Assembly (NCBI RefSeq): GCF_027257935.1
Contig: NZ_JANZKW010000004.1
Span: forward strand, 1-64,000
Origin: Chitinimonas sp. BJYL2
GTDB lineage: Bacteria; Pseudomonadota; Gammaproteobacteria; Burkholderiales; Chitinimonadaceae
DNA: 64,000 nucleotides
Reading direction: 5' to 3'
Positions 34,797 through 43,956 of the stretch are shown in pieces. Position 1 is the stretch's first letter; each line of letters begins with the position of its first letter. The notes beneath the pieces are model-generated. The model worked only from the letters and a program-made list of their open reading frames with translations. It ran no database searches and was not told where the DNA came from. Both the position numbers and the translations under genes were made by a program.

Positions 34797-35936
34797 TCAA
34801 GGCGGCTCAGACCGGAACGGAGCGCGCTCATCAAGTTCGTCCAGATAGTGCGCAACACCCTGGCCCTCACGTACCAGAAAGCGATTTACCGCATCGGCCA
34901 GGGCCGTATGGGCAATCCAGTGCCAGGAACGTGTAGGCACTGCCTCCAAGCCCCTTGCCAGCTTGTGCTCTCCCTGCGCTCCACCCTCGAAGACTTGCAA
35001 GCCACGCTCGATCGCAAACTCGATGCCCTGGTGATAGCACAGCTCGAAATGCAGGTTGGGCACGAAATCCATTGCACCCCAGTAGCGGCCATACAAACGC
35101 TCGGCATCAAACAGGTTCAGCGCTGCCGCAATCGGGGCGCCATCGCGGTAAGCCAGTATCAGCAGGCAATGCTCGCCCAGCACCTCCCCCAGACGGGTAA
35201 AGAATTGCGGGGTGAGATAGGGGCTGGATCGATGCTGCAGGTAGGTCTGCTCATAGCAGCGTGTGAAGAACGCCCAGTCCGCGTCGCTGATTGCCCCCCC
35301 CACCTTGCGCTCGACCATGACACCGGCCTCCACCACCTTGCGGCGCGCCTGCCTGAGCTTCTTCCGCTTATCGTGATTCAGGGCTGCCAAGAAATCATCA
35401 AAGCTCCGATAGCCCCGGTTATGCCAGTGGAACTGGACACCATGACGTTGCATCATCCCGTGCGCGGCAAAAGTCGCGGTATCGCCATCAGGAGGAAACA
35501 AGCAGTGAAGCCCGGAATATCCTGATTCCCTCGCCTTATCCAGCACCGCACCCAACAGGTGGCTCGCATGATCCCGGCTGCGCGCCAACAGACGCGAGCC
35601 ACCCACTGGCGTAAACGGGACTGCCGATAACAACTTGGGGTAATACGGGATACCTGCTCGTTCCGCCGCCTGTGCCCAAGCCCAGTCGAACACATATTCA
35701 CCCCAGGAATGCTGCTTGAGGTAAAGCGGCATCACGGCCAGCAAGCCCCCCGGCCCTGACAGGCTCGCATGCAGTGGCTGCCAGCCGGTGCCGGGGCCGA
35801 TGCAGCCCGTCGCTTCAAGGGCCGACAGATAGGCGTGGCAAACGAATGGCTGTGGTCCCGCCAGCGCGTCCCACTGAACCGGATCGAGCTCTTGCATGCC
35901 GGAATGAAAACGGACTACGGTCTCCATGCCCGGCAT
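34797..35936 (-). CDS. GNAT-like N-acyltransferase of the peptidoglycan-recognition COG3146 group
   Basis: A 379-aa protein matching the DUF482/COG3146 'peptidogalycan biosynthesis/recognition' family. It has WDALAGPQPFVCHAYLSALE near the start, PLYLKQHSWGEYVFDWAWAQAAERAG in the middle, KRKKLRQARRKV, and FEGGAQGEHKLARGLEAVPTRSWHWI near the end. The fold is a double GNAT, like FemAB; the acceptor is unknown. The ATG at 35936 follows the FAD reductase stop by 5 bases, so the two are in one operon. The open frame extends much further upstream, but that part overlaps the reductase and is not coding-like. Confidence 0.8.
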   Translation of the reverse strand: MPGMETVVRFHSGMQELDPVQWDALAGPQPFVCHAYLSALEATGCIGPGTGWQPLHASLSGPGGLLAVMPLYLKQHSWGEYVFDWAWAQAAERAGIPYYPKLLSAVPFTPVGGSRLLARSRDHASHLLGAVLDKARESGYSGLHCLFPPDGDTATFAAHGMMQRHGVQFHWHNRGYRSFDDFLAALNHDKRKKLRQARRKVVEAGVMVERKVGGAISDADWAFFTRCYEQTYLQHRSSPYLTPQFFTRLGEVLGEHCLLILAYRDGAPIAAALNLFDAERLYGRYWGAMDFVPNLHFELCYHQGIEFAIERGLQVFEGGAQGEHKLARGLEAVPTRSWHWIAHTALADAVNRFLVREGQGVAHYLDELDERAPFRSEPP

Positions 35937-35941
35937 CCGGA

Positions 35942-37087
35942 TCAAGCCAGCCAGGCAGGCAGCTGCGCTGCCATCTGGGCCCGCTCGGCAGTCGCCGCAC
36001 CGAGAAGCACGAAACCCGTGCAGACCTCTCCAACCAGGTAACGAGCCCGCAAGCCCCCTTCCTGCTCCTCGATCAACCACTCGCCAACCGCACCCGGTGG
36101 TGGCGGGGAGACAACCAAGGGGCTTGCCGGCGTTTTGACCAGCACCGGCATCGCCGGGTAGGTCACCATTGCAGCCTGGCCGGCCAAGGTGGCGGCCAGT
36201 GCTCGGGCCGACTGCATGATGGGTTGGACAAAAGGCAGCAACCAGCCCGCAACCTGAGCGCAATCACCCAGCGCATAAATGTGCGGATCACTGCTACGCA
36301 GATAACGGTCTACTACGATGCCGCGCTCAACCACCAAACCCGCAGCGCGAGCCAACTGGGTGCGCGGGGCAAGTCCGACCGCCGACACCACCAGGTCGGC
36401 CTCGATCACCGTGCCATCATCCAGGGTGAGGCGGTAATCCCCATCCTGTCCGTCAACAGACTGCACGCGCCTGCCCAAGCGGAAATCCGCCCCCGCGGCC
36501 TGGAGTTTGGTCTGCATCCACCGGCCTGCCGCTTCCGGCAACAAGCGGGACAAGGGCCAGGCAGCAAGATCAACAACGGTGACCTGATGGCCGGATGTCA
36601 GCAAGTCATTGGCGAATTCACAGCCAATCAAACCGGCACCCAACAAGACAACCCGCTGCTTGCCCGCAAGCCGTTCACGATAGTGAGCGTAATCCTGCAG
36701 GTCATTAACACTGATCACCTGCTCAGCCGCTTCGCCACTCAAGGGCAGGCGTACAGGGTCGGCGCCCAGCGCCAATACCAGATCACCGTAATGAAACTGG
36801 CCCGCGGGGGTATCAATGGTCCGGGCAGCAGGATCTATCTGGGTCACAGTGGTATGACTGACGATCTCTGCACGCAGCTCCTCAGCCATCTTGTCGGCCG
36901 ACTTCATCGCCAGCTGGGCAGCTGTCTTGTTGCCCGCCAGTCCGGTCGATAGCATCGGTTTGGAGTAGAAAGCGCCATCATCGGCGCAGATGATCCGCAA
37001 AGCGGCATCGGGACTCAGCTTGCGCAGCTCGCGCGCAAGATTGTAGGCAGCCAGACCGGCGCCCACGATGGTAATCGGCGAAGTCAT
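35942..37087 (-). CDS. FAD-dependent NAD(P)H oxidoreductase, rubredoxin-reductase-like
   Basis: A 381-aa flavoprotein: FAD motif ITIVGAGLAAYNLAREL at the start, NAD motif VVLLGAGLIGCEFANDL near residue 148, and the FAD-ribityl Asp in HIYALGDCAQVAGWLLPFVQPIM. The short form without a disulfide pair is like AlkT/rubredoxin reductase. It lies just after oxyR and before the GNAT-like gene, and no rubredoxin gene is seen nearby. The oxyR position suggests a role in peroxide defence electron flow. ATG 37087 (GGAA upstream) is chosen. Confidence 0.85.
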   Translation of the reverse strand: MTSPITIVGAGLAAYNLARELRKLSPDAALRIICADDGAFYSKPMLSTGLAGNKTAAQLAMKSADKMAEELRAEIVSHTTVTQIDPAARTIDTPAGQFHYGDLVLALGADPVRLPLSGEAAEQVISVNDLQDYAHYRERLAGKQRVVLLGAGLIGCEFANDLLTSGHQVTVVDLAAWPLSRLLPEAAGRWMQTKLQAAGADFRLGRRVQSVDGQDGDYRLTLDDGTVIEADLVVSAVGLAPRTQLARAAGLVVERGIVVDRYLRSSDPHIYALGDCAQVAGWLLPFVQPIMQSARALAATLAGQAAMVTYPAMPVLVKTPASPLVVSPPPPGAVGEWLIEEQEGGLRARYLVGEVCTGFVLLGAATAERAQMAAQLPAWLA

Positions 37088-37147
37088 TGCAGTTTCCGTG
37101 GAAGGACAGGACGCGGGCGACACCCGGACGCCCGCAAGACGCGCAGT

Positions 37148-38086
37148 CTATTCGACCTTGGCGTCCGGCAACAGGCTCACGCCCGGCAACTGGCTCTGCA
37201 AAATGGCGCGGCGCACCGCTTCGACGGCTTCGCGGCGGGGGAAGTTGCGGCGCCAGGCCAGTACCACCCTGCGCATCGGCGGCTCGCCCTTGAACGGGCG
37301 AATCGTCAGCAGTTGCTCGTCAGCAGGAGTTACCGAGGTAATCGGCAACACGGTCACGCCAATGCCACCCGCCACCATGTGGCGGATGGTGGTCAGCGAC
37401 GACCCTTGCAAAGTCCGCTGCAGGCTGCTGCCTGCCGGCAGGGCCTCACGATTGAGTTCGGGACAGGTCTGCAGCACCTGATCACGGAAACAGTTGCCCG
37501 GTGACAGCAGTAGCACGTTCTCGTCTTCGAGCTGCGCTGCGTCGATGCGTTTGAGTGCCTCCCAGGGATGACCCTTGGGTGTGGCAACTACGAAAGGCTC
37601 GTCGTAGACAGCCTGGGTCGCCACACCACTTTCGCGGAAAGGTTCGGAAAGGATGGCAACATCGATATCGCCCTGCTTGAGCATCTCAGCCAGGCGGGCG
37701 GTGTAGTTCTCTTCCAGCAGCAGCTGCATTTGCGGCGCAGCGGCACGCAAACGCGGTATCAGGAAAGGCAGTAGATAGGGGCTGATCGTGTAGATCGAAC
37801 CCAAGCGCAGCGGACCGGAGAGAGGGTCCTTGCCCTGCTCGGCAAGCTGCTTGATGGTCTGGACCTGTTCCAGCACGCGCTGGGATTCCGACACGATACG
37901 CTCACCGATGGGCGTAACCGACACATCGCCCGCCGAACGCTCGAACAGGGTAACACCCAGCTCGTCTTCCAGCTTTTTGACCGCCACCGACAAGGTAGGC
38001 TGACTGACAAAACAAGCCGCTGCGGCACGGCCAAAATGGCGTTCACGAGCAACAGCAACAATGTATTTGAGTTCAGTCAGCGTCAT
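37148..38086 (-). CDS. oxyR: Peroxide-sensing LysR-type regulator OxyR
   Basis: A 312-aa LysR regulator. The N-terminal helix-turn-helix (FGRAAAACFVSQPTLSVAVKKLEDELGVTLFER) is followed by a sensor domain with C199 and C208 in GNCFRDQVLQTCPEL, the exact spacing and numbering of the redox disulfide of E. coli OxyR. It thus probably senses hydrogen peroxide and activates defence genes. No ahpC or katG is next to it; the partner in the operon is the FAD reductase 60 bases downstream. Confidence 0.95.
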   Translation of the reverse strand: MTLTELKYIVAVARERHFGRAAAACFVSQPTLSVAVKKLEDELGVTLFERSAGDVSVTPIGERIVSESQRVLEQVQTIKQLAEQGKDPLSGPLRLGSIYTISPYLLPFLIPRLRAAAPQMQLLLEENYTARLAEMLKQGDIDVAILSEPFRESGVATQAVYDEPFVVATPKGHPWEALKRIDAAQLEDENVLLLSPGNCFRDQVLQTCPELNREALPAGSSLQRTLQGSSLTTIRHMVAGGIGVTVLPITSVTPADEQLLTIRPFKGEPPMRRVVLAWRRNFPRREAVEAVRRAILQSQLPGVSLLPDAKVE

Positions 38087-38119
38087 GGCGTGGCGATCAG
38101 GTGAAGCATAAGGGAAAGC

Positions 38120-39436
38120 TTACACTCGCTGAGCCCACAAGTCATATTCATCGGCATCAACGATCTCCACCTCCAGGAAATCACCAAGCTGTACGCCCTG
38201 GCTGCCCTCCACATAAACCAGACCATCAATCTCGGGGGCATCGGCGTAGCTACGGGCTACGACACCCTCTTCGTCGATCTCATCCACCAGCACCGTCAGT
38301 TTGCGACCGATCTTGGCCTGCAGTTTGGCGGCGCTGATGGCAGCCTGCTTTTCCATGAAGCGGGCTTTGCGCTCCTCGGCCACCTCTGCCGGTACATGGT
38401 TAGGCAATTCATTGGCGGTGGCACCCTCGACCGGGGAGTACGTGAAGCACCCCACGCGATCCAGCTGCGCTTCATCAAGGAAGTCGAGTAGCTGCTGGAA
38501 ATCCGCCTCGGTTTCGCCGGGGAAGCCTGCAATGAAGGTGGAGCGGATGGCGATGTCGGGGCACACATCCCGCCATGCCGCGATGCGCTTGAGGACATTC
38601 TCGGCATTGGCCGGGCGCTTCATGGCTTTGAGCACCGAGTGGCTGGCGTGCTGGAACGGGATGTCGAGGTAAGGCAGCACCTTGCCCTCGGCCATCAGTT
38701 CAATCACCTCGTCGACATGCGGATAGGGGTAGACGTAATGCATCCGCACCCAGATGCCCAGCTCGCCCAGTTCACGCGCCAGCTCGGTCATTCGCGTCTT
38801 GACCGGGCGGCCGTTGTGGAAACCGGTGCGGTACTTCACATCCACGCCATAAGCCGAGGTGTCCTGGGAGATCACCAGTAACTCCTTGACGCCCGCCTTG
38901 GCCAGATTTTCGGCCTCGCGCAGGACTTCGTGGACGGGGCGCGAGACCAGATCGCCGCGCATCGAGGGGATGATGCAGAAGGTACAGCGATGGTTGCAGC
39001 CTTCGGAAATCTTCAGGTAGGCGTAGTGCTTGGGGGTGAGCTTGATACCCTGCGGCGGGACCAGATCCACGAAAGGATCGTGAGGCTTGGGCAAATGCTC
39101 GTGCACCGCCGCCATGACTTCTTGCGTTGCGTGCGGGCCGGTAACCGCCAGCACCGAGGGATGCACGTCGCGAATCTGCTGGCCTCCCGCCTTGGCACCC
39201 AGGCAACCCGTAACGATGACCTTGCCGTTCTCGGCCAGCGCCTCGCCAATGGCATCGAGCGATTCGGTAACCGCGCTATCGATGAAGCCACAGGTATTCA
39301 CCACCACCAGATCGGCATCGTGATAGCTGGGCGAAATCGCATAGCCCTCGGCGCGCAGCTGGGTAAGTATCTGCTCGGAGTCTGTCAGGGCCTTGGGGCA
39401 ACCCAGCGAAACGAAGCCGACTTTGGGTGAATTCAT
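38120..39436 (-). CDS. rimO: Ribosomal protein S12 methylthiotransferase RimO
   Basis: A 438-aa radical-SAM enzyme. The N-terminal MTTase domain has the three cluster Cys motifs [19 protein letters not shown] and GCLGAKAG. The radical SAM core has [15 protein letters not shown] (C-x3-C-x2-C), and a TRAM domain closes the protein. It adds a methylthio group to an Asp of ribosomal protein S12. The ATG at 39436 has AGGAAAG upstream; the frame extends a little further but does not match the family. It lies between phaR and oxyR. Confidence 0.96.
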   Translation of the reverse strand: MNSPKVGFVSLGCPKALTDSEQILTQLRAEGYAISPSYHDADLVVVNTCGFIDSAVTESLDAIGEALAENGKVIVTGCLGAKAGGQQIRDVHPSVLAVTGPHATQEVMAAVHEHLPKPHDPFVDLVPPQGIKLTPKHYAYLKISEGCNHRCTFCIIPSMRGDLVSRPVHEVLREAENLAKAGVKELLVISQDTSAYGVDVKYRTGFHNGRPVKTRMTELARELGELGIWVRMHYVYPYPHVDEVIELMAEGKVLPYLDIPFQHASHSVLKAMKRPANAENVLKRIAAWRDVCPDIAIRSTFIAGFPGETEADFQQLLDFLDEAQLDRVGCFTYSPVEGATANELPNHVPAEVAEERKARFMEKQAAISAAKLQAKIGRKLTVLVDEIDEEGVVARSYADAPEIDGLVYVEGSQGVQLGDFLEVEIVDADEYDLWAQRV

Positions 39437-39467
39437 GTGTGCGTTCTTTCCTGAATACAAAAGCAGA

Positions 39468-39493
39468 ACGGGCGTGTCAGCCGACACGCCCGT
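39468..39493 (-). terminator. Terminator between phaR and rimO
   Basis: ACGGGCGTGTC and GACACGCCCGT form an 11-bp stem with a four-base loop, followed on the minus strand by TCTGCTTTTG. It would end the phaR transcript. Confidence 0.65.
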
Positions 39494-39521
39494 CGTTACA
39501 AATCCATTTTAAATCAACTGC

Positions 39522-40094
39522 CTACTTCTTGTCGTTAGTCGCGCCGGGCGGGAAGCCGAAGCCACTCCACATCGTCTTGGTGCGATCCTGCAATTGCTGC
39601 TGCATTTCCACGAACATATTGGTGCTCTGTTCGAGGTAGCTGGTCATCATGTTCTGCATGGCGGGCGCTTGGAACTTCATGAAGTCGCCCCACAGATTCG
39701 GGTTATTGCTGGGCGTGCCGTCCTGGTTGTAGAACGTCTTGGACTGCTCTTGCAAACGCTGCTGCATCTGGCTGAACAGCTGCATGTTCTTTTCCAGATA
39801 GTTGCCCATCAGACCCTGCATGGCATTGCCATAGATACGGATGATCTGGGTCAGTACGTCGTAGCTAAACATCGGCGCACCACCGCTTTCTTCCTCCAGA
39901 ATGATCTGGAGCAAGACGCTACGGGTGATGTCTTCATGGGTCTTGGCGTCTTCGACAATGATTTCCACGTTGTCGAGCACAAGCTGTTTGACGTCATCAA
40001 GGGTGATATAGCAACTCGTGGCCGTATCGTAGAGCCGACGGTTCGGGTACTTCTTGATGACTCGCCTATCTTTCTCAGCCAAGTTTGTCTCCAT
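39522..40094 (-). CDS. phaR: Polyhydroxyalkanoate synthesis repressor PhaR
   Basis: A protein of up to 190 aa with the PhaR DNA-binding N-terminus RVIKKYPNRRLYDTATSCYITLDDVKQLV, then a helical PHB-granule-association part rich in Gln and Met (MQLFSQMQQRLQEQ). It represses phasin genes until it binds PHA granules. Start choice is uncertain: ATG 40094 has no ribosome site, whereas a TTG at 40082 has GGAG 6 bases upstream and would begin MAEKDRRVIKKYPNRR, like its relatives. No phaC gene is in the window. Confidence 0.93.
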   Translation of the reverse strand: METNLAEKDRRVIKKYPNRRLYDTATSCYITLDDVKQLVLDNVEIIVEDAKTHEDITRSVLLQIILEEESGGAPMFSYDVLTQIIRIYGNAMQGLMGNYLEKNMQLFSQMQQRLQEQSKTFYNQDGTPSNNPNLWGDFMKFQAPAMQNMMTSYLEQSTNMFVEMQQQLQDRTKTMWSGFGFPPGATNDKK

Positions 40095-40223
40095 TATTTT
40101 TTTGAATCAATGACTTAGCAATCAACCCTTGGCGCAATGCCGTCTTGCCGACGAGACGGGTTGTGCGAAGCAGCATAACTATAGCGCAAGCACACAGCCG
40201 ATGGTGACAGCCGTGCAGTGCGG

Positions 40224-40250
40224 ACAAAACAAAGCCGCCCGAAGGCGGCC
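40224..40250 (-). terminator. Terminator at the end of the peptide ABC operon
   Basis: GCCGCC-TTCG-GGCGGC on the minus strand, a stable tetraloop hairpin, followed by TTTGTTTTGT. It lies 25 bases after the ATPase stop codon. Confidence 0.85.
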
Positions 40251-40274
40251 TTGCAAGCGGCTACAGCCCACCGG

Positions 40275-41960
40275 TCAGATGGCGCGACCGGGAATCGCCG
40301 ACAACAGCTTTTGCGTGTAGGGATGCTTGGGATCGCGGTAGAGCTCGTCCGAGTTGGCGTACTCCACCATTTCACCCTTGTTCATCACCAGCACTTCATC
40401 GGAGATGTACTTGACCACACTGAGGTCGTGGGAGATGAACAGATAGCTCATCCCGAACTCGTCCTGCAGATCCTGCAGCAGGTTCAGCACCTGAGCCTGC
40501 ACCGATACATCCAGCGCCGACACCGATTCGTCACAGACGATGATCTCGGGCTTCATCGTCAAGCAGCGGGCAATGCTGATGCGCTGACGCTGACCACCCG
40601 AGAATTCGTGTGGGTACTTGAAGAAGGTGCTATCCGGCATCGACACACGTTGCAGGAGCTCGCGAGCATGGTCTGCGCGGTCCTTGTCGTTATCGAAGAT
40701 TCCGTGAACGCGCATTGGCTCCATCAGGATGTCGCCCACCGTGAAGCGCGGATTCAGGCTCGCATACGGGTTCTGGAAGATGATATTGAGGCGCTTCTTG
40801 AAGGGCTTGTATTCCTTGTCCGAGAGCTGCATCAGATCCTTGCCCTCGAACATGACCTGACCACCTTCGCAGGAATGCAGGCGCAGAATGGTCTTGCCCA
40901 GCGTTGTCTTGCCTGAACCCGACTCACCCACGATACCGACTGTCTTGCCCTTGGCGAGTTTGAAGCTCACATCCTTGACCGCTGCCACCTCGCGCTTGCC
41001 GAACAGGCCATTGCGCATGGTGTAAGTTTTGGTCAGGTTCTTCACTTCGAGAATGATGGGGTCATCTGCCTTGACGCCACGGGCCCGCTCGCCGGTTGGC
41101 AACTCATGCTCACGGCCTTGCAGATAATCCTCCACCACAGGCAAACGCACGGGGCGCTTGTCGATGGTGGGGCGGCAAGCAAGCAGCGCACGAGTGTAAG
41201 GGTCCTTGGGCGAGGCAAACACGTCCGCAGCCACGCCTTGCTCCTTGATCACGCCCTGCTGCATCACCACAACGTGATCTGCCATCTCGCGCACGAGTTC
41301 GAGATCATGGGTAATGAACAGGATGCTCATGCCGTGCGAGCGCTGGATCTTCTTGAGCAGCTCGATGATCTGCTTCTGTACCGTCACATCGAGTGCGGTG
41401 GTGGGTTCATCGGCAATCAGCAGCTTGGGTTCGCAGGCGATGGCCATGGCGATCATCACGCGCTGTTGTTGCCCGCCCGACATTTCATGCGGATAGCTGT
41501 CGATACGCTTGTCCGGATCAGGAATACCCACTTCACGCAGCAGCTCGATCGCCCTTTCGCGCGCAGCCTTGCGGCTCAGCGGCTTGTGCAGGCGCAGGGC
41601 CTCGACGATCTGGTCGCCAACCCGGTACACCGGGTTCAACGATGTCATCGGATCCTGGAAGATCATCGAAATTTGCTGGCCACAGCGTGCACGACGCTGC
41701 AACAGCGTTTCCTTGAGCAAATCCTGGCCTTCGAACAGGATCTGGCTGCCTTCACCAAACTCGGTATTGCTCACAGGCAGCAAGCCCATTACGGCCATGG
41801 AGGAAACCGACTTGCCTGAGCCAGACTCACCCACCAATGCCACGGTGCTGTGTTCAGGCACGGCAAAGTCCACACCCTTGAGCGCTTCAAAGCGCTCGCC
41901 CTGCCCCATCCGGAAAGTCACACGGAGGTTCTTTACTTCCAGCAGATTCTTGGTCGTCAT
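40275..41960 (-). CDS. Peptide/oligopeptide ABC transporter, fused double ATPase (YejF-like)
   Basis: A 561-aa protein made of two ATPase units in one chain, as in YejF. Unit 1 has Walker [12 protein letters not shown], signature [16 protein letters not shown], and Walker [13 protein letters not shown]. Unit 2 has [29 protein letters not shown] and [10 protein letters not shown]. Both units have the C-terminal oligopeptide-ABC extensions ([28 protein letters not shown] at the end). It powers uptake of peptides by the two permeases upstream. It is the last gene of the operon and is followed by a terminator. Confidence 0.92.
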   Translation of the reverse strand: MTTKNLLEVKNLRVTFRMGQGERFEALKGVDFAVPEHSTVALVGESGSGKSVSSMAVMGLLPVSNTEFGEGSQILFEGQDLLKETLLQRRARCGQQISMIFQDPMTSLNPVYRVGDQIVEALRLHKPLSRKAARERAIELLREVGIPDPDKRIDSYPHEMSGGQQQRVMIAMAIACEPKLLIADEPTTALDVTVQKQIIELLKKIQRSHGMSILFITHDLELVREMADHVVVMQQGVIKEQGVAADVFASPKDPYTRALLACRPTIDKRPVRLPVVEDYLQGREHELPTGERARGVKADDPIILEVKNLTKTYTMRNGLFGKREVAAVKDVSFKLAKGKTVGIVGESGSGKTTLGKTILRLHSCEGGQVMFEGKDLMQLSDKEYKPFKKRLNIIFQNPYASLNPRFTVGDILMEPMRVHGIFDNDKDRADHARELLQRVSMPDSTFFKYPHEFSGGQRQRISIARCLTMKPEIIVCDESVSALDVSVQAQVLNLLQDLQDEFGMSYLFISHDLSVVKYISDEVLVMNKGEMVEYANSDELYRDPKHPYTQKLLSAIPGRAI

Positions 41961-41975
41961 GACAATTCCTCGGGG

Positions 41976-43007
41976 TCAGCGGCGCGAAGCCTTGGGGTCC
42001 AGCGCATCGCGCAACAGGTCGGTGAACAGACCGAAGGCAACCACGAAGGTGGACATGACCACCGCGACGGTGGCGAGCTGCCACCACTTGCCAAGTACCA
42101 GCTCCGGCATCACTTCGTTGATCATGATGCCCCAGGACACGAGATCGGTCGGCACACCCAGACCCAGGAAGGACAGAATGACTTCGGCCTTGATGAAATC
42201 CACCACCAGCTGGGAGAGCTGCACCAGAATCAGGTGCGACACGTTCGGCAGGATATGCACGAACATGCGGCGTGTGTCCGAAGCACCGATGGCATCGGCA
42301 GCTTGGACGTAGTCACGGCCACGCTGTTTGATGTATTCGGAGCGGATCAGACGATATGTACCCGTCCAGCCCGTGAAGCCCAGAACCAGGATCACCGTGG
42401 TAATGCCCTTGCCAAACACTGCGGCAAACGCAAGCACCAGCAGGATGTAAGGCACCGAGGTGAAGATGTTGTAGAACCACTCCAGCAGATCACCCAGCTT
42501 GCCGCCAAAGTAACCACCAATCGCGCCCAGCATGGTGCCGATCAAAACCGCCAGCAAGGCAGCCGCCACACCCACCGTGATCGACACCTCACCGGCCTTG
42601 ATGACCTTGTCGAGAATGTCCCGGCCCCACTTGTCGCCACCCAGCGGCAAGGTCCAGCTGAGCTTGGCCTCACCCTGTTCATATTGCTTGGCCAGCTCGT
42701 CGATCTCGGCGTAATACGGCGCGAGCGGGTCCAAGGCTTTCTGCTTCTCATCCACCGGCAGGATTTCCTGGGCAGCAAGGCTGTTCTGCCCCTGCGGATT
42801 CGGATGATCCTTGCCCAGGAAGGACGGATTCGCGTAGGAGACACCCTTGTCCTGGTTCCAGTCAGCGGCGATGAGCTCCATGGCAGAGCCTAGGGCAATC
42901 AGGAAGTACAGGGCCAGGATGGCCATGCAGACGCGGGCGAGTTTATCGGCCCACAGGCGGCGGCCTGCAGCACGCCAGAAGCCATACGATGCTTGTGCTT
43001 GAGTCAT
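41976..43007 (-). CDS. Peptide ABC transporter permease (YejE/DppC-like)
   Basis: A 343-aa inner-membrane permease with a first membrane segment at 19-42 (LARVCMAILALYFLIALGSA), a large periplasmic loop containing the YejE-like KDHPNPQG and DKWGRDILDKVIKAGEVSITVGV, and five further segments. The EAA loop is QAADAIGASDTRRMFVHILPNV. It pairs with the YejB-like permease upstream to form the channel. It starts 10 bases after that gene. Confidence 0.9.
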   Translation of the reverse strand: MTQAQASYGFWRAAGRRLWADKLARVCMAILALYFLIALGSAMELIAADWNQDKGVSYANPSFLGKDHPNPQGQNSLAAQEILPVDEKQKALDPLAPYYAEIDELAKQYEQGEAKLSWTLPLGGDKWGRDILDKVIKAGEVSITVGVAAALLAVLIGTMLGAIGGYFGGKLGDLLEWFYNIFTSVPYILLVLAFAAVFGKGITTVILVLGFTGWTGTYRLIRSEYIKQRGRDYVQAADAIGASDTRRMFVHILPNVSHLILVQLSQLVVDFIKAEVILSFLGLGVPTDLVSWGIMINEVMPELVLGKWWQLATVAVVMSTFVVAFGLFTDLLRDALDPKASRR

Positions 43008-43017
43008 GATGGCTGCC

Positions 43018-43956
43018 TCACTTCAGCTCGACGCGTGGATCAAGCCACTTGTAGAGCAGATCCACCAACAGGTTGACGACCATGGTCAGGATCGCCAGAT
43101 AAACGGTAATGGCCTTGATGACGGGGAAGTCGCTACGCAACACGGCCGTCACGATCTCTCTACCCAAGCCTGGAATGGAGAACACCATTTCAATCACAAA
43201 GGAGCCCACAAACAAGCCCGGCAATTGCAAAGCGAGGTTGGTGGCAATCGGCACGGCAGCATTGCGCAGCACGTGAACGAACATCACGCGATGTTCACTG
43301 GCCCCCTTGGCACGCGCAGTACGTGCATAGTCCTGAGTGGTTTCTTCGGCCACAAAGGAGCGATACAGACGCAGGCTGGGCGCTACCGATACGAACAGCA
43401 GCAGCAACACCGGCAGCGGTGCATAGGTAGTGACGTTGGTCCAGAAATCATCTGTCCAGCCCAACACGGGGAAGAGTTCGAGCTTGTAGCCGAGCAGCCA
43501 CTGACCCACCACCACATAAAGCAGCAGGGAGATGGACATGGCTGCGGTGCAGATACCCATCACGGCCCGGTCAGTCAAGGAGCCGCGCCGGTAAGCCACG
43601 GCCACGGCAAGACCGGTGGCAATCAAGGCATCGAGCAGCCAGACCTGCAACATCACCGTCAGGGTCACCGGCGCCTTCTGCAGCAGGATGGCCGATACTG
43701 CCTCATTGGTACTCCAGCTGTTGCCGAAGTCAAACGTGAACACCTGCTGGGTGAATATCCACAGCTGCATCCATACCGGGGCATTCAACCCCAGCTGATC
43801 ACGGATGGCCTCGATCTTTTCCTTGCTAGCAATCTTGCCCGCGAGCACAACGGCGGGATCTCCCCCGAAGACGTTGAACAGGAAGAACACCAGCAGAATG
43901 ACCCCGGCCAGCGTGGGGATCATCTGCCAGATACGGCGAATCAGATAAGCCATCAT
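43018..43956 (-). CDS. Peptide ABC transporter permease (YejB/DppB-like)
   Basis: A 312-aa permease with the DppB-type N-terminus MAYLIRRIWQMIPTLAGVILLVFFLF, GDPAVVLAGK, and an EAA loop YARTARAKGASEHRVMFVHVLRNA. Six membrane segments are expected. Its start overlaps the M3 peptidase stop (ATGA), which ties peptide import to peptide cleavage at the translation level. Confidence 0.9.
   Translation of the reverse strand: MMAYLIRRIWQMIPTLAGVILLVFFLFNVFGGDPAVVLAGKIASKEKIEAIRDQLGLNAPVWMQLWIFTQQVFTFDFGNSWSTNEAVSAILLQKAPVTLTVMLQVWLLDALIATGLAVAVAYRRGSLTDRAVMGICTAAMSISLLLYVVVGQWLLGYKLELFPVLGWTDDFWTNVTTYAPLPVLLLLFVSVAPSLRLYRSFVAEETTQDYARTARAKGASEHRVMFVHVLRNAAVPIATNLALQLPGLFVGSFVIEMVFSIPGLGREIVTAVLRSDFPVIKAITVYLAILTMVVNLLVDLLYKWLDPRVELK

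Noticed and set aside
36000-36263. Long upstream extension of the GNAT-like gene
   Set aside because: It overlaps the FAD reductase, is antisense-like in composition, and the ATG at 35936 fits the family better.
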